From: Azospirillum doebereinerae
GTDB taxonomy: Bacteria > Pseudomonadota > Alphaproteobacteria > Azospirillales > Azospirillaceae
Length of the DNA: 64,000 nt
Assembly (NCBI RefSeq): GCF_003989665.1
Contig: NZ_RZIJ01000010.1
Location: 62,001-126,000, forward strand
Reading direction: 5' to 3'
Position 1 is the stretch's first letter. Each line of letters begins with the position of its first letter. The notes below the pieces were generated by a model. It made no database searches, was not told where the DNA came from, and was given only the letters and a program-made list of their open reading frames with translations. Shown piece by piece: positions 40,102 through 48,707 of the stretch. Both the position numbers and the translations under genes were made by a program.

Positions 40102-40679
40102 CACTTGATCCTCCTCACCGCCTGCTCCGCACCGCCGTCGAGCAGGACCCTCAACCGTTCGCGCGCCCGCGCCAACCGTGACATCACGGTGCCGATGGGC
40201 AGTTCCAGCACCTCCGCCGTCTCGCGGTAGGACAGCCCCTCCATGCCGGTCAGCAGCAGCACCGTGCGGTGCTCGTCGGTCAACTGCCCGAAGGCGCGGA
40301 CGAAGTCCCGCACCGCCCCCCGGTCGGCCGGCGGGGCGCTGAGCGCCAGATCGTCGGCCAGTTCCTCGACCGGAATTTCCGCTCCGCGCCGCCGCCGTCC
40401 GCGCAGGCCCGAGATGTGGAGGTTGTGCAGGATCGACATCAGCCAGCCGCCGAGCCGCGACGGGTCGCGCAGGGCGTGGCGGTTGGCCAGCGCCTTCTCC
40501 ACGCAATCCTGCACGAGGTCGTCGGCGTCGGGGCGGTTGCCGACGAGCGCGGTGGCGTAGCGCCGCAGCCGGGGCACATGCGCGGCGATGGCGCGGTCGT
40601 CGATTTGGTGACCGATCCGGTGATCGTCGGGGCTGGGGCCGGTCATGTCGGGTCCATCGGGGGCGTCTTCACCGGTCAT
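40101..40679 (-). CDS. ECF RNA polymerase sigma factor
   Basis: A 192-residue ECF sigma factor with region 2 (AIAAHVPRLRRYATALVGNRPDADDLVQDCVEKALAN, then LGGWLMSILHNLHI) and region 4 (LTDEHRTVLLLTGMEGLSYRETAEVLELPIGTVMSRLARARERL). It directs transcription of a regulon held silent by the cotranscribed anti-sigma protein. GGAGGGG precedes the ATG at 40679; an ATG 11 codons downstream is possible. Only 39 bases separate it from the stop of the upstream dehydrogenase gene on the same strand, so the three may be cotranscribed. No EcfG/NepR similarity. Confidence 0.92.
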   Translation of the reverse strand: MTGEDAPDGPDMTGPSPDDHRIGHQIDDRAIAAHVPRLRRYATALVGNRPDADDLVQDCVEKALANRHALRDPSRLGGWLMSILHNLHISGLRGRRRRGAEIPVEELADDLALSAPPADRGAVRDFVRAFGQLTDEHRTVLLLTGMEGLSYRETAEVLELPIGTVMSRLARARERLRVLLDGGAEQAVRRIK

Positions 40680-40718
40680 GACGCTCGGCCCCTCCCGTTT
40701 ATTCCCGCGATCGGATTC

Positions 40719-42161
40719 TTACCCTGGCGTCGAGAAGCCGGCCTTGCCGTCGAAGTTGCAGAGGTTCTCGGTCTGGGTGAAGTCGATCCCGGCCTCCGCC
40801 AGACGGCTCAGCAGTTCCACGATGGCGCCATGCTTGACCGGCCCGCCCAGCGCCTGGAACCGGCAGCGCCAGTGATCGGTGCAGAAGACGTCCAGATTGC
40901 CGTCCGGCCAGACCCGCTGCGAACGGTTGGAGATGCTGGTCAGCGTCAGCGCCTCGGTCGAAAGCGGCCCGACCAGATCGGCCAGATCGTTGGGCACCCC
41001 GCCCGACCATTGCAGGAAGACGTCCACCCCGACCAACTCCTTCACCGCGATGCGGCGGGGCGACAGCCGGTTGACGCCGTCATAGGCGGGACGCGCGGTG
41101 GTGTAGCCGACGGTCGGCATGGTGACCGGCATCTGGCCCAGCCGCTCGACCACCGCGTCGGCGAAGGCACGGGTGCCGACGCGGACGCGGCCGATGCCGC
41201 GCGCGAAGATGTCGGCGGTGTGAACGCCGTCCTCGATGGTCTTGAGCCACGCGTTGTGGATGCGCGCGGCGATGTCGCCCTGCCCGATGTGGACCAGCAT
41301 CATCACGGCGGCCATCAGCAGGCCGGAGGGGTTGGCGGTCCCCTGCCCCGCGATCATCGGGGCGGAGCCATGGATCGCCTCGAACATGGCGCAGGTCTCG
41401 CCGATGTTGGCGGAGCCCGCCAGCCCGACCGACCCGGTGATCTGCGCGGCGATGTCCGACACGATGTCGCCGTAGAGGTTCAGCGTGACGATCACGTCGA
41501 AGCGCTCCGGCTGGTCGGCCAGACGGGCGGCGCCGATGTCGACGATCATGTGGTCGGCCTTGATCTCCGGATACTCGGCGGCCAACTCGTAGAAGATCTT
41601 CAGGAACAGCCCGTCCGTCATCTTCATGACGTTGTCCTTGACGAAGGCCGTCACCTTCTGCCGGTGGTTGGACCGGGCGTAGTCGAAGGCGTAGCGGACG
41701 ATGCGCTCCGACCCCGGCCGCGAGATCAGCTTGACCGACTGGATCACCTCGTCGGTCTGGCGGTGCTCGATGCCGGCGTAGAGATCCTCCTCGTTCTCGC
41801 GGATGATCACCACGTCCATGCGCGGGTGGCGCGTGCGGACGTAGGGGTGGTACGCGACACAAGGGCGCACGTTGGCGAACAGCCCCAGCGTGGTGCGCGC
41901 CGTGACGTTCAGCGACTTGTTGCCATAACCCTGCGGCGTCGTGATCGGCCCCTTGAGGAAGACCCGCGTGCGGCGGATCGATCCCCAGCCGGCGGCGTCG
42001 AGCCCGCCCGCGTGGCCGCGCCGGTAGACGGCCTCGCCGGCCGGCACCTCCTCCACCTTCAGCCGCGCGCCGGCCGCGTTCATCACATAAAGCACCGCGT
42101 CCATGATCTCGGGGCCGATGCCGTCGCCGGGGGCGACCGTGATGGGGGTGATATCGCGCAT
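40719..42161 (-). CDS. Second isocitrate/isopropylmalate dehydrogenase family enzyme
   Basis: A 480-residue beta-decarboxylating dehydrogenase. It starts ITVAPGDGIGPEIMDAVLYVM, has ENEEDLYAGIEHRQT and the metal-binding DIVSDIAAQITGSVGLAGSANIG, and the nucleotide region EAIHGSAPMIAGQGTANPSG. After the usual core (about 340) an extra C-terminal domain of roughly 140 residues follows, as in Thermus- and Rickettsia-type isocitrate dehydrogenases. It is thus distinct from the type II icd at 36913. Whether it uses isocitrate, homoisocitrate or a related acid, and NAD or NADP, is not resolved. The ATG at 42161 starts the conserved domain. Confidence 0.85.
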   Translation of the reverse strand: MRDITPITVAPGDGIGPEIMDAVLYVMNAAGARLKVEEVPAGEAVYRRGHAGGLDAAGWGSIRRTRVFLKGPITTPQGYGNKSLNVTARTTLGLFANVRPCVAYHPYVRTRHPRMDVVIIRENEEDLYAGIEHRQTDEVIQSVKLISRPGSERIVRYAFDYARSNHRQKVTAFVKDNVMKMTDGLFLKIFYELAAEYPEIKADHMIVDIGAARLADQPERFDVIVTLNLYGDIVSDIAAQITGSVGLAGSANIGETCAMFEAIHGSAPMIAGQGTANPSGLLMAAVMMLVHIGQGDIAARIHNAWLKTIEDGVHTADIFARGIGRVRVGTRAFADAVVERLGQMPVTMPTVGYTTARPAYDGVNRLSPRRIAVKELVGVDVFLQWSGGVPNDLADLVGPLSTEALTLTSISNRSQRVWPDGNLDVFCTDHWRCRFQALGGPVKHGAIVELLSRLAEAGIDFTQTENLCNFDGKAGFSTPG

Positions 42162-42468
42162 ACACTCGCTCCGAAGGGTCGCGCGACCGTAGACGGAAAG
42201 CGGGGTGATTTTCAATGGGGGGAGGTGGCGCACCCCGGCCGCGACGGGACGGGCGCAAAGCGGCTGAAGCGCCCTTCGCCGCCATGTTCGGACGGGTTCG
42301 CAATGCCGCGTTGGGAAGGTGGGAGTTCCTGCCATTTCAGCTTGCTTCCAACGCCCCGCTTGCGGTCACTATGCCGCAAAGGTCAACCCACCGCCGAGGA
42401 CCCGGCAAGGCCCACGTGCCGCTCCGTGGAAACGGCGCGGACCACCGGACAGCGTGCCCCACAGCAGC
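42162..42468. other. Divergent intergenic region before the SulP gene
   Basis: About 300 bases between divergent genes. It contains a perfect inverted repeat TTGCGG-N8-CCGCAA (42360-42365 and 42374-42379), operator-like, about 90 bases before the SulP start. No clear promoter boxes or small gene are seen. Confidence 0.45.
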
Positions 42469-44673
42469 ATGACAAAGAATCAGAAGACGCCGTTGCGCGG
42501 CAACGCCATCCTGGCCTCCGGCATGATCGGGCTCGTCGCCGGGATCGACAATCTCGGAAACGGGCTGGCGATCGCCGCGTTGTTGTTTTCCGGCCCGCTG
42601 GCCTCCGGGCTGGGGCTGGGCGTCGGCGTCGTGCTGTTGAGCGCGGCGATCCTCGCCCTGCTGGTCGGACTGCGCAGCACGCAGCCCAACACCGTCGCCC
42701 TGGTTCAGGAGACCGGCGTCGCCGTGCTCGCTTCGACCGTCGCGGCGATGGCGGCCGACACACCGGACGCCCCCGACGCGGTCCGGGTCGCGACCGCGCT
42801 GGCGATCCTGGGAACCAGCACGCTGGTCACCGGCGCCCTGTTCTGGCTGGTCGGACGGCTGCGGCTGGGAACCCTCGTCCGCTTCTTTCCCTACCCGGTC
42901 GTCGCCGGCTTTCTCGCCGGATCGGGCTGGCTGCTGGTGGAAGGCGGGCTGACCATGCTGACCGGCGAGCACGCGCCGCTCGCCAACCTGGGATCCCTGG
43001 CGAATCCGCCGACCCTGGCCAAGCTGGCGCCGGCGGCCCTCCTCGCCGCCCTGCTGGTCGTGGTCCTGCGCCGCAACGCCCCGCCCTTCGCCCTGCCGGC
43101 CGTGCTGGTCGGGGCCGCCCTCGCCTTCCACGCGGCGCTCGCCGTTCTGGGAATCACCCCCGACCAAGCCCGCGCCTGGGAATGGTTGCCGACGGTGTCC
43201 GGCGCCGGCGCGGTCAGCCTGCCGTGGCCGACGGAAATCGTCGCGACGGCCGACTGGTCGCGGGTGCTGGCGGCGGCCCCGGCGATCCTGTCGGTGGCGG
43301 TTCTCGGCCTCGTCGGACTGCTTCTCAACAGCAGCGGGATCGAACTGGCCAACGGCCACGACATCGACGCCAACGCCGAGCTTCGCGTCACCGGAAGCGC
43401 CAACCTGATCGCCGGGCTGTTCGGCGGGCCATCCGGCTTCGTCGGGCTCGGCATGACGCTGCTCGCCGGCCGGCTCGGCGCCGCCGACCGCTGGGCCGGA
43501 ATCGCCACCGCCGCCGTCATCGGGCTCGGGCTGTTCTTCGCCGGCTGGCTGGTGGCCAACACGCCGGTCTTCCTCACCGCCGGGCTGATCCTGTTCCTCG
43601 GCATCGAGTTGCTGCTGGAATGGGCGGTGGCCTCGCGCAAGCGGCTGCCGCGCGGGGACTGGCTGATCGTGCTGGCGGTGCTGGTCGCCATCGCCGTCGT
43701 CGGCTTCATCGAGGGGCTGGCGCTGGGGCTGGCCGTGTCGCTGGCGATGTTCGTCTACACCTACGCCCGCCTGCCCGTCATCCGATCGAGCACCACCGGC
43801 CACGCGCTGCGCAGCCGGGTCGACCGCTCCCCGGCGGCGATGCACCATCTGACAGAGGCCGGCGGCGCCATCGAGATCCTGCAGCTTCAGGGCTATCTGT
43901 TCTTCGGCACCGCCGAGCAGATCGTCCACCATGTGCGCCGGCGCCTGTCCGACGCCGGGGCGCCGCCGCTCCGCTTTCTGATCGTCGATTTCGCCCACAT
44001 CAAAGGCATGGATTCGGCGGCGGCGAGCGGCTTCACCCGGATCCGCAACCTGACCGCCACGGCGGGCGTCCGTCTGCTCCTCAGCGGCCTGCCGCCCAAG
44101 GTCGCCGCGGCGCTGGCCCTGACCGAGCTGGATCTGGAGAGCGACCCGGCGCTGGCGCGCGTCATCGACATCGACCACGCCCTGGAGCATTGCGAGAACG
44201 GCCTGCTGGCGACGGCCCCCCTACCCCCGCCCGATGGCGCGCTGATCCGCCATCTGGAAGAGGCCCTCGGCCCACACGCGCGGCTCGCCGACGCGGTGGC
44301 GGCGCTGGACGAGCTTCGGCTGATGCCGGAGACGGTGCTGATCCAGGCCGGCGAGACGGCCAGCGACGTGTTCATCATCGGCCGGGGCCGCGTGAAGGTC
44401 CAGACCACCCGGCCCGACGGCCAGCGGCTGCGGCTCCGCACGATGACCGGCGGCGCCGTGGTCGGCGAGATCGCGCTGCTGCTCGGCCAGCGGCGCATCG
44501 CCGACGTGGTGGTCGACGAACCCTCGGTCATCTACCGCCTGACCGCCGCCACGCTGGCCCGGCTGGAGCGCGAGGACGCCGAACTGGCCTTCGTCTTCCA
44601 CCGCCTGCTGTCGACGACGCTGGCCGAGAAGCTGACGCGGGCCACGTTGGTAATCGAACAGGCCCACCGCTAG
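42469..44673 (+). CDS. SulP-family anion transporter with STAS and cyclic-nucleotide-binding domains
   Basis: A 734-residue protein with three parts: a SulP-type membrane domain of about ten to eleven helices (1-430; LIAGLFGGPSGFVGLGMTLLAGRLGA is in the substrate-binding region), a STAS domain (about 460-570; LQGYLFFGTAEQIVHHV and FLIVDFAHIKGMDSAAASGF) and a C-terminal cNMP-binding fold (about 600-725; VLIQAGETASDVFIIGRGRVKVQ and GGAVVGEIALLLGQRRIADVVVDEPSVIYRL). The transported anion (sulfate, bicarbonate or dicarboxylate) is not known. The triple fusion suggests direct control of transport by a nucleotide or by STAS interactions. GTG/ATG choices upstream were not favoured. Confidence 0.88.
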   Translation: MTKNQKTPLRGNAILASGMIGLVAGIDNLGNGLAIAALLFSGPLASGLGLGVGVVLLSAAILALLVGLRSTQPNTVALVQETGVAVLASTVAAMAADTPDAPDAVRVATALAILGTSTLVTGALFWLVGRLRLGTLVRFFPYPVVAGFLAGSGWLLVEGGLTMLTGEHAPLANLGSLANPPTLAKLAPAALLAALLVVVLRRNAPPFALPAVLVGAALAFHAALAVLGITPDQARAWEWLPTVSGAGAVSLPWPTEIVATADWSRVLAAAPAILSVAVLGLVGLLLNSSGIELANGHDIDANAELRVTGSANLIAGLFGGPSGFVGLGMTLLAGRLGAADRWAGIATAAVIGLGLFFAGWLVANTPVFLTAGLILFLGIELLLEWAVASRKRLPRGDWLIVLAVLVAIAVVGFIEGLALGLAVSLAMFVYTYARLPVIRSSTTGHALRSRVDRSPAAMHHLTEAGGAIEILQLQGYLFFGTAEQIVHHVRRRLSDAGAPPLRFLIVDFAHIKGMDSAAASGFTRIRNLTATAGVRLLLSGLPPKVAAALALTELDLESDPALARVIDIDHALEHCENGLLATAPLPPPDGALIRHLEEALGPHARLADAVAALDELRLMPETVLIQAGETASDVFIIGRGRVKVQTTRPDGQRLRLRTMTGGAVVGEIALLLGQRRIADVVVDEPSVIYRLTAATLARLEREDAELAFVFHRLLSTTLAEKLTRATLVIEQAHR

Positions 44674-44697
44674 CCGCAATCGCGGGCCCCGGCGCTC

Positions 44698-45525
44698 CTA
44701 AACCATCGAGTCCAGTTCGCGGCGGCGTTCCTCCGACAGGCCCAGGCGGGAGGCGAGGTAGGACAGATACTGGCGATCCACCTCGCTGCCGCCGCGCACC
44801 GCCAGTTCGGAGGCCAGATAGACCTGTTCGGCCGTCTCGGGATCGCGCACCGCGCGGACCACCTCGTCCATCGGCTTTGGAGAGCGCAGTTCGGCCTCGA
44901 CGATGCGGCGGTCCTCCGGATCGGCCTGGGCGGCGTCGAGGCTGCCGAGGATCCGGTGCTGCTCGTCCGACGATATCCGTCCATCGGCGTTGGCCGCCGC
45001 GATCATCGCGCGGATCAGCAGCAAGGCCTTGGCGTCGCCGAGGTCGGGTTCCGGTGTGCCGCCGCGCAGCACGCCGGCCAGCCGGTCGCCGAGACCGCCC
45101 GCCGCCCCGCCGGCGATTCCGCCCAGAACGCCTCCCAAGGCCCCCCCTCCCCCGGACGCGGCCCCTCCGCCGAGCACGCCACCAAGGCCGAGCCGGTCGA
45201 GGATGCCCCCCAGCGGCCCGCCCGCCGAACCGGCCGTCGGGAAACCGGTCGATGGGGTGGAGGGATGGGACGACGGCGCCGCGCCCTTCTGGCCGTCCTG
45301 ATAGGCGCGATAGGCCAGATAGGCGAGCGAGGCGAGCCCGGCCTTCTGGAACAAGCCCATGCCACCGGCCGGCGCGTGCGGGATGCCGTGCCCGTGATAG
45401 CCTTTCTTCTTCCCCTTCTTGCCCATAAGCAGAGGCATCGCGGCGGCGAAGGCCGGTCCCCGCCCCGTGCGGCCGGCCAGCCCGTTGGCCAGGATGACGC
45501 CCAGAACCTTGCTCAGATTGCCCAT
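44698..45525 (-). CDS. DUF533 protein with TerB-like domain
   Basis: A 275-residue protein. N-terminal residues are basic and Gly-rich (MGKKGKKKGYHGHG), followed by a short hydrophobic AGLASLAYLAYRAYQDG segment, then a striking Gly/Ala/Leu-rich low-complexity stretch (about 95-155, repeated GGVLGGG and GGIAGGAAGG) and a C-terminal DUF533/TerB-like helical domain (ALLLIRAMIAAANADGRISSDEQHRIL, ending YLASRLGLSEERRREL). Function is unknown; E. coli relative YebE is envelope-stress-regulated. AAGGGAACG precedes the ATG. Divergent from the DUF2189 gene. Confidence 0.85.
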   Translation of the reverse strand: MGNLSKVLGVILANGLAGRTGRGPAFAAAMPLLMGKKGKKKGYHGHGIPHAPAGGMGLFQKAGLASLAYLAYRAYQDGQKGAAPSSHPSTPSTGFPTAGSAGGPLGGILDRLGLGGVLGGGAASGGGGALGGVLGGIAGGAAGGLGDRLAGVLRGGTPEPDLGDAKALLLIRAMIAAANADGRISSDEQHRILGSLDAAQADPEDRRIVEAELRSPKPMDEVVRAVRDPETAEQVYLASELAVRGGSEVDRQYLSYLASRLGLSEERRRELDSMV

Positions 45526-45885
45526 CGTTCCCTTCCTTGCCGGGGGCCGTTCCTTAGCCCATGGCCGAATGCCCATGAACCTGTGGCCCGTGCACACATG
45601 GGGAGGCTTCGGGCCGTTGAAACCCGCCCCACCCCCAAGGAGTCCGTCCGCCATTTGTTCGCCCTACGCATTGGTTGTATGCGAACGTTATGGGCTGCGG
45701 TGCGGAGCGGAGCGGGTGTAGGCTGGTCGGGATCGTGGTTCGATCCATCCTTTCGCACGCGGACGGCCGGGCGTCGCGCCGGCCCTGAAACGACCGCCGG
45801 ATCGGCCCCCTCGCGACACCGCATGCACACCCCATCGCGCCCCGCCGACGCTGCGGCCCGCGGTCGGGATGACGGAGGTCGGACG
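45526..45885. other. Divergent intergenic region between DUF533 and DUF2189 genes
   Basis: About 360 bases without a gene. On the plus strand TTGTTC (45655-45660), 17 bases and TATGCG (45678-45683) make a possible promoter for the DUF2189 gene, with a leader of about 200 bases. No other structure was recognised. Confidence 0.4.
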
Positions 45886-46707
45886 ATGGCACAACGATGG
45901 TCCATGCCCCACATGCCGAGCCAGCGCAGCATGGCCGACATGGTGATGGTCCCCACCACCCCCATGGTGCGCAGGATCGACGCGCGGGATCTGCGCGACG
46001 CCCTGGCGATGGGCTGGCGCGATTTCATGGCGTCCCCGACGCAGCTGCTGTTCCTCGGCATCATCTACCCGCTGGTCGGCCTCGTGGCCGGGCGGGTGGC
46101 CTATGGCGGCGACATGCTGCCGCTGCTCTACCCGATGGTCGCCGGGCTGGCCTTCGTCGGCCCGATCGCAGCCGTCGGCCTGTACGAGCTGAGCCGCCGC
46201 CGCGAGCGGGAGGAGCCGGTGTCCTGGCTCAACACGCTGGACGTCTTGCGGTCGCGGGCGATCTGGTCCATCGCGGCGCTGGGGCTGCTGATGCTGACGC
46301 TGTTCCTGCTGTGGCTGGGGGCGGCGCAGTTGGTCTACGACACGACGCTGGGCACGCTTCACCCCGCCTCGGCCAGCGAGTTCGTCCGCCTGCTGTTCGC
46401 GACGCCGGAAGGCTGGCAAATGATCGTGCTGGGCAACGCGGTCGGACTGCTCTTCGGCGCGGTCGCGCTGGCTCTCAGCGTCGTGTCCTTCCCGATGATG
46501 CTCGACCGCGAGGTCGACTGGGTCATCGCCATGCAGACCTCGGTGCGCGCGGTGATGGCCAATCCGGGGACGATGGCGCTGTGGGGCATGATCGTGGTCG
46601 GCGCACTAGCGCTCGGCTGCCTGCCGGCCTTCGTCGGGCTGGCGGTCGTCATGCCGGTGCTGGGCCACGCGACGTGGCACCTGTACCGGATGACCGTGCG
46701 GGGATGA
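45886..46707 (+). CDS. DUF2189 membrane protein
   Basis: A 273-residue integral membrane protein with six hydrophobic segments. The N-terminal cytoplasmic VRRIDARDLRDALAMGWRDFMASPTQLLFLGIIYPLVG and the GPIAAVGLYELSRRREREEPVSW loop identify the DUF2189 family (predicted integral membrane, cytochrome c oxidase subunit I-like annotations are unsupported). Function unknown. GGAGG lies 9 bases before the ATG. Convergent with arfB, 12 bases apart. Confidence 0.88.
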   Translation: MAQRWSMPHMPSQRSMADMVMVPTTPMVRRIDARDLRDALAMGWRDFMASPTQLLFLGIIYPLVGLVAGRVAYGGDMLPLLYPMVAGLAFVGPIAAVGLYELSRRREREEPVSWLNTLDVLRSRAIWSIAALGLLMLTLFLLWLGAAQLVYDTTLGTLHPASASEFVRLLFATPEGWQMIVLGNAVGLLFGAVALALSVVSFPMMLDREVDWVIAMQTSVRAVMANPGTMALWGMIVVGALALGCLPAFVGLAVVMPVLGHATWHLYRMTVRG

Positions 46708-46719
46708 ACGTGGACGGCC

Positions 46720-47148
46720 TCAGTCGTCGCTGGGGCCGGAGCGGCGGCCCTGCTTGACCTCCGAGCGCTTGGCCTTGCCCTCCAGCCGCCGCTGCTTCGA
46801 TCCGAAGGTCGGCTTGGTCGCGCGGCGGGTCTTGGGCGGGATCGAGGCGTCGCGGATCAGGTCGATCAGACGCTCCCGCACGTCCTCGCGGTTGCGGAGC
46901 TGGCTGCGGTAGCGGTCCCCAGCGATGATCAGGACACCCGCCGCCGTCATCCGCGACCCGGCCAGCCGGGCCAGCCGGGCCTTCACGTCGTCCGGGATGT
47001 TCGGCGACGCGGCCACGTCGAAGCGCAGTTGGACCGCCGAATCCGTCTTGTTGACGTGCTGGCCCCCCGGTCCGGAGGCGCGGACGAACTCCTCCTGGAG
47101 TTCGCTTTCGTCCAGGCTGATGCGGGGGGTAACGCGGATCGTCGTCAT
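46720..47148 (-). CDS. arfB: Alternative ribosome-rescue factor ArfB (peptidyl-tRNA hydrolase)
   Basis: A 142-residue class I release-factor-like protein. The catalytic Gly-Gly-Gln sits at 28-30 in [10 protein letters not shown], followed by the helical [26 protein letters not shown] region and a basic C-terminal tail ([12 protein letters not shown]) that probes the empty mRNA channel of stalled ribosomes. The codon-recognition domain of true release factors is absent. Its ATG overlaps the rsmA stop by four bases (ATGA). Confidence 0.94.
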   Translation of the reverse strand: MTTIRVTPRISLDESELQEEFVRASGPGGQHVNKTDSAVQLRFDVAASPNIPDDVKARLARLAGSRMTAAGVLIIAGDRYRSQLRNREDVRERLIDLIRDASIPPKTRRATKPTFGSKQRRLEGKAKRSEVKQGRRSGPSDD

Positions 47149-48089
47149 GCCGGGGGCGTCGCCTCCCCCGCGAGCGCTTCCCGCGCGCGGTGGGCGCGGG
47201 CGAGCGCCGCGAAGCCGGCGACGTCGATCTCCTCGGCCCGCGCGGTCGGGGCGATGCCGACCTCCTCCAGCAGGGCCTCGGCGTTGCCCAGCGACTTCAG
47301 GCTCTGCCGCAGCATCTTGCGGCGCTGGCCGAAGGCGGCGGCGGTCACCTTTTCCAGGGTCTTCCAGTCCGCCGGCTCCGGGTTGGCGCGCGGGGTCAGG
47401 TGCACGACGGTGGATTCGACCTTGGGCGGCGGCGTGAAGGCGCGCGGCGGCAGGTTGAACAGCACCCGCGCGTCGGACCGCCACTGGGTGATCACCGACA
47501 GGCGACCGTAGGCCTTGCTGCCGGGTTCGGCGACCAGCCGGTCGGCGACCTCCCGCTGGAACATCAGCGTCAGGCTGACATAGGCGTCGATGCGGGCCAG
47601 CCAGCCGAGCAGCAACGGCGTCGCCACGTTGTAGGGCAGGTTGGCGACGATGGCGCGCGGGGCCGGGGCCAATGTTTCCGGATCGACGGTCAGCGCGTCG
47701 GCCTCGACGATGCTCAGGCGGCCGCCGGCGGCGTCGACCACGTCCTGAAGCGCCTCGATGAAGCGGCGGTCGCGCTCGATGGCGATCACCTTCGGCGCGT
47801 CGGTGGTGAGCAACGCGCGGGTCAGGCCGCCGGGGCCGGGGCCGACCTCGATGATGGACACGCCCTTCATCGGCCCGGCCGAGCGCGCGATCCGCCCGGT
47901 CAGGTTCAGGTCGAGCAGGAAGTTCTGCCCGAGCGACTTCTTCGCCCCCAGCTCGAACCGCGCGATCACGTCGCGCAGCGGCGGCAGGGCGTGCGGGTCG
48001 AAAGCCGGCACGGGGGCCGGCATGGGCGCCGGTACGGCAATCGGGGCGGCGGAGTCGGTCGTGGGCATGGCGGTCGGATCGTCGGTCAT
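47145..48089 (-). CDS. rsmA: 16S rRNA dimethyladenosine transferase
   Basis: A 314-residue KsgA methyltransferase that dimethylates A1518 and A1519. It has the [26 protein letters not shown] start, SAM motif [16 protein letters not shown], catalytic [11 protein letters not shown] and the C-terminal helical [18 protein letters not shown] segment. An N-terminal extension of about 35 Ala/Pro residues precedes the family core; the ATG at 48089 is the first in frame, and an internal start would remove the extension. Coupled with arfB. Confidence 0.94.
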   Translation of the reverse strand: MTDDPTAMPTTDSAAPIAVPAPMPAPVPAFDPHALPPLRDVIARFELGAKKSLGQNFLLDLNLTGRIARSAGPMKGVSIIEVGPGPGGLTRALLTTDAPKVIAIERDRRFIEALQDVVDAAGGRLSIVEADALTVDPETLAPAPRAIVANLPYNVATPLLLGWLARIDAYVSLTLMFQREVADRLVAEPGSKAYGRLSVITQWRSDARVLFNLPPRAFTPPPKVESTVVHLTPRANPEPADWKTLEKVTAAAFGQRRKMLRQSLKSLGNAEALLEEVGIAPTARAEEIDVAGFAALARAHRAREALAGEATPPA

Positions 48090-48121
48090 GATTGGTCTTA
48101 TAAGCCGCCGCCGCGCCGCCG

Positions 48122-48694
48122 TCAGCCCTCCACGCGCAGGGCGATGCCGGCGGGCGGCGAGTCGAGGCGCCCGGTGCAGGTGACCCGGCGGGGATCCTCG
48201 AAGGCGTCGGGCGCCCGCGCGCCGAGCGTGACCTGCAAGGCGACGCGGTCGGCCATCTGCTCGCCCAGCTCCGGCGGGCGGTTGGCGCCGCGCGCCTCGT
48301 GGCCGAACACGCTTTCCAGATACCAGCTCGCGCCGCCCGAGCCCTGCGGCGCGCCGCGCACCAGCGCCCCGGCGACCCGGCCGAACAACTCGACGCAGAC
48401 CGCCTCGGTCCGGTTGGCGGCCGGCTCCACGAAATTGGCGTAGGCGACGATGCGGCGGTCCTGCGGGCGGTAGAACGCCCCGCTGCGGGCCAGCGTCGAG
48501 CGCCCGCCCTGCGCGGCCTCCGCCGCCGCGTAATCGAGATCGCCGCGCAGCCGGGCGATCCCCCAATCCAGCAGGGTCATCGGTTCGCCCGCCAGCCAGT
48601 CGAGCGCGTCCACGCGGGGGGCGGCGCGGTGATCCTGGGCGGCGGCCGGTCCCGCCGCCACCCCGACCAGCAGGGCGAGCAGAAGCGCGCGCAT
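48122..48694 (-). CDS. Secreted protein of unknown function
   Basis: A 190-residue protein with a clean Sec signal peptide ([19 protein letters not shown], cleavage before QDH) and no membrane anchor. The mature part includes a [27 protein letters not shown] segment and, later, two Cys (in VCVEL and VTCTG) that could form a disulfide. No family recognised. It lies between rsmA and the alpha/beta hydrolase on the same strand with short gaps and may be cotranscribed. Function unknown. Confidence 0.7.
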   Translation of the reverse strand: MRALLLALLVGVAAGPAAAQDHRAAPRVDALDWLAGEPMTLLDWGIARLRGDLDYAAAEAAQGGRSTLARSGAFYRPQDRRIVAYANFVEPAANRTEAVCVELFGRVAGALVRGAPQGSGGASWYLESVFGHEARGANRPPELGEQMADRVALQVTLGARAPDAFEDPRRVTCTGRLDSPPAGIALRVEG

Positions 48695-48707
48695 CGGCGT
48701 CGCGCCC

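Noticed and set aside
40269..45428. Very long plus-strand open frame (more than 1700 codons)
   Set aside because: It is an antisense shadow of high-GC genes on both strands; the translation is Arg/Gly/His-rich with no domain, and real genes occupy the region.
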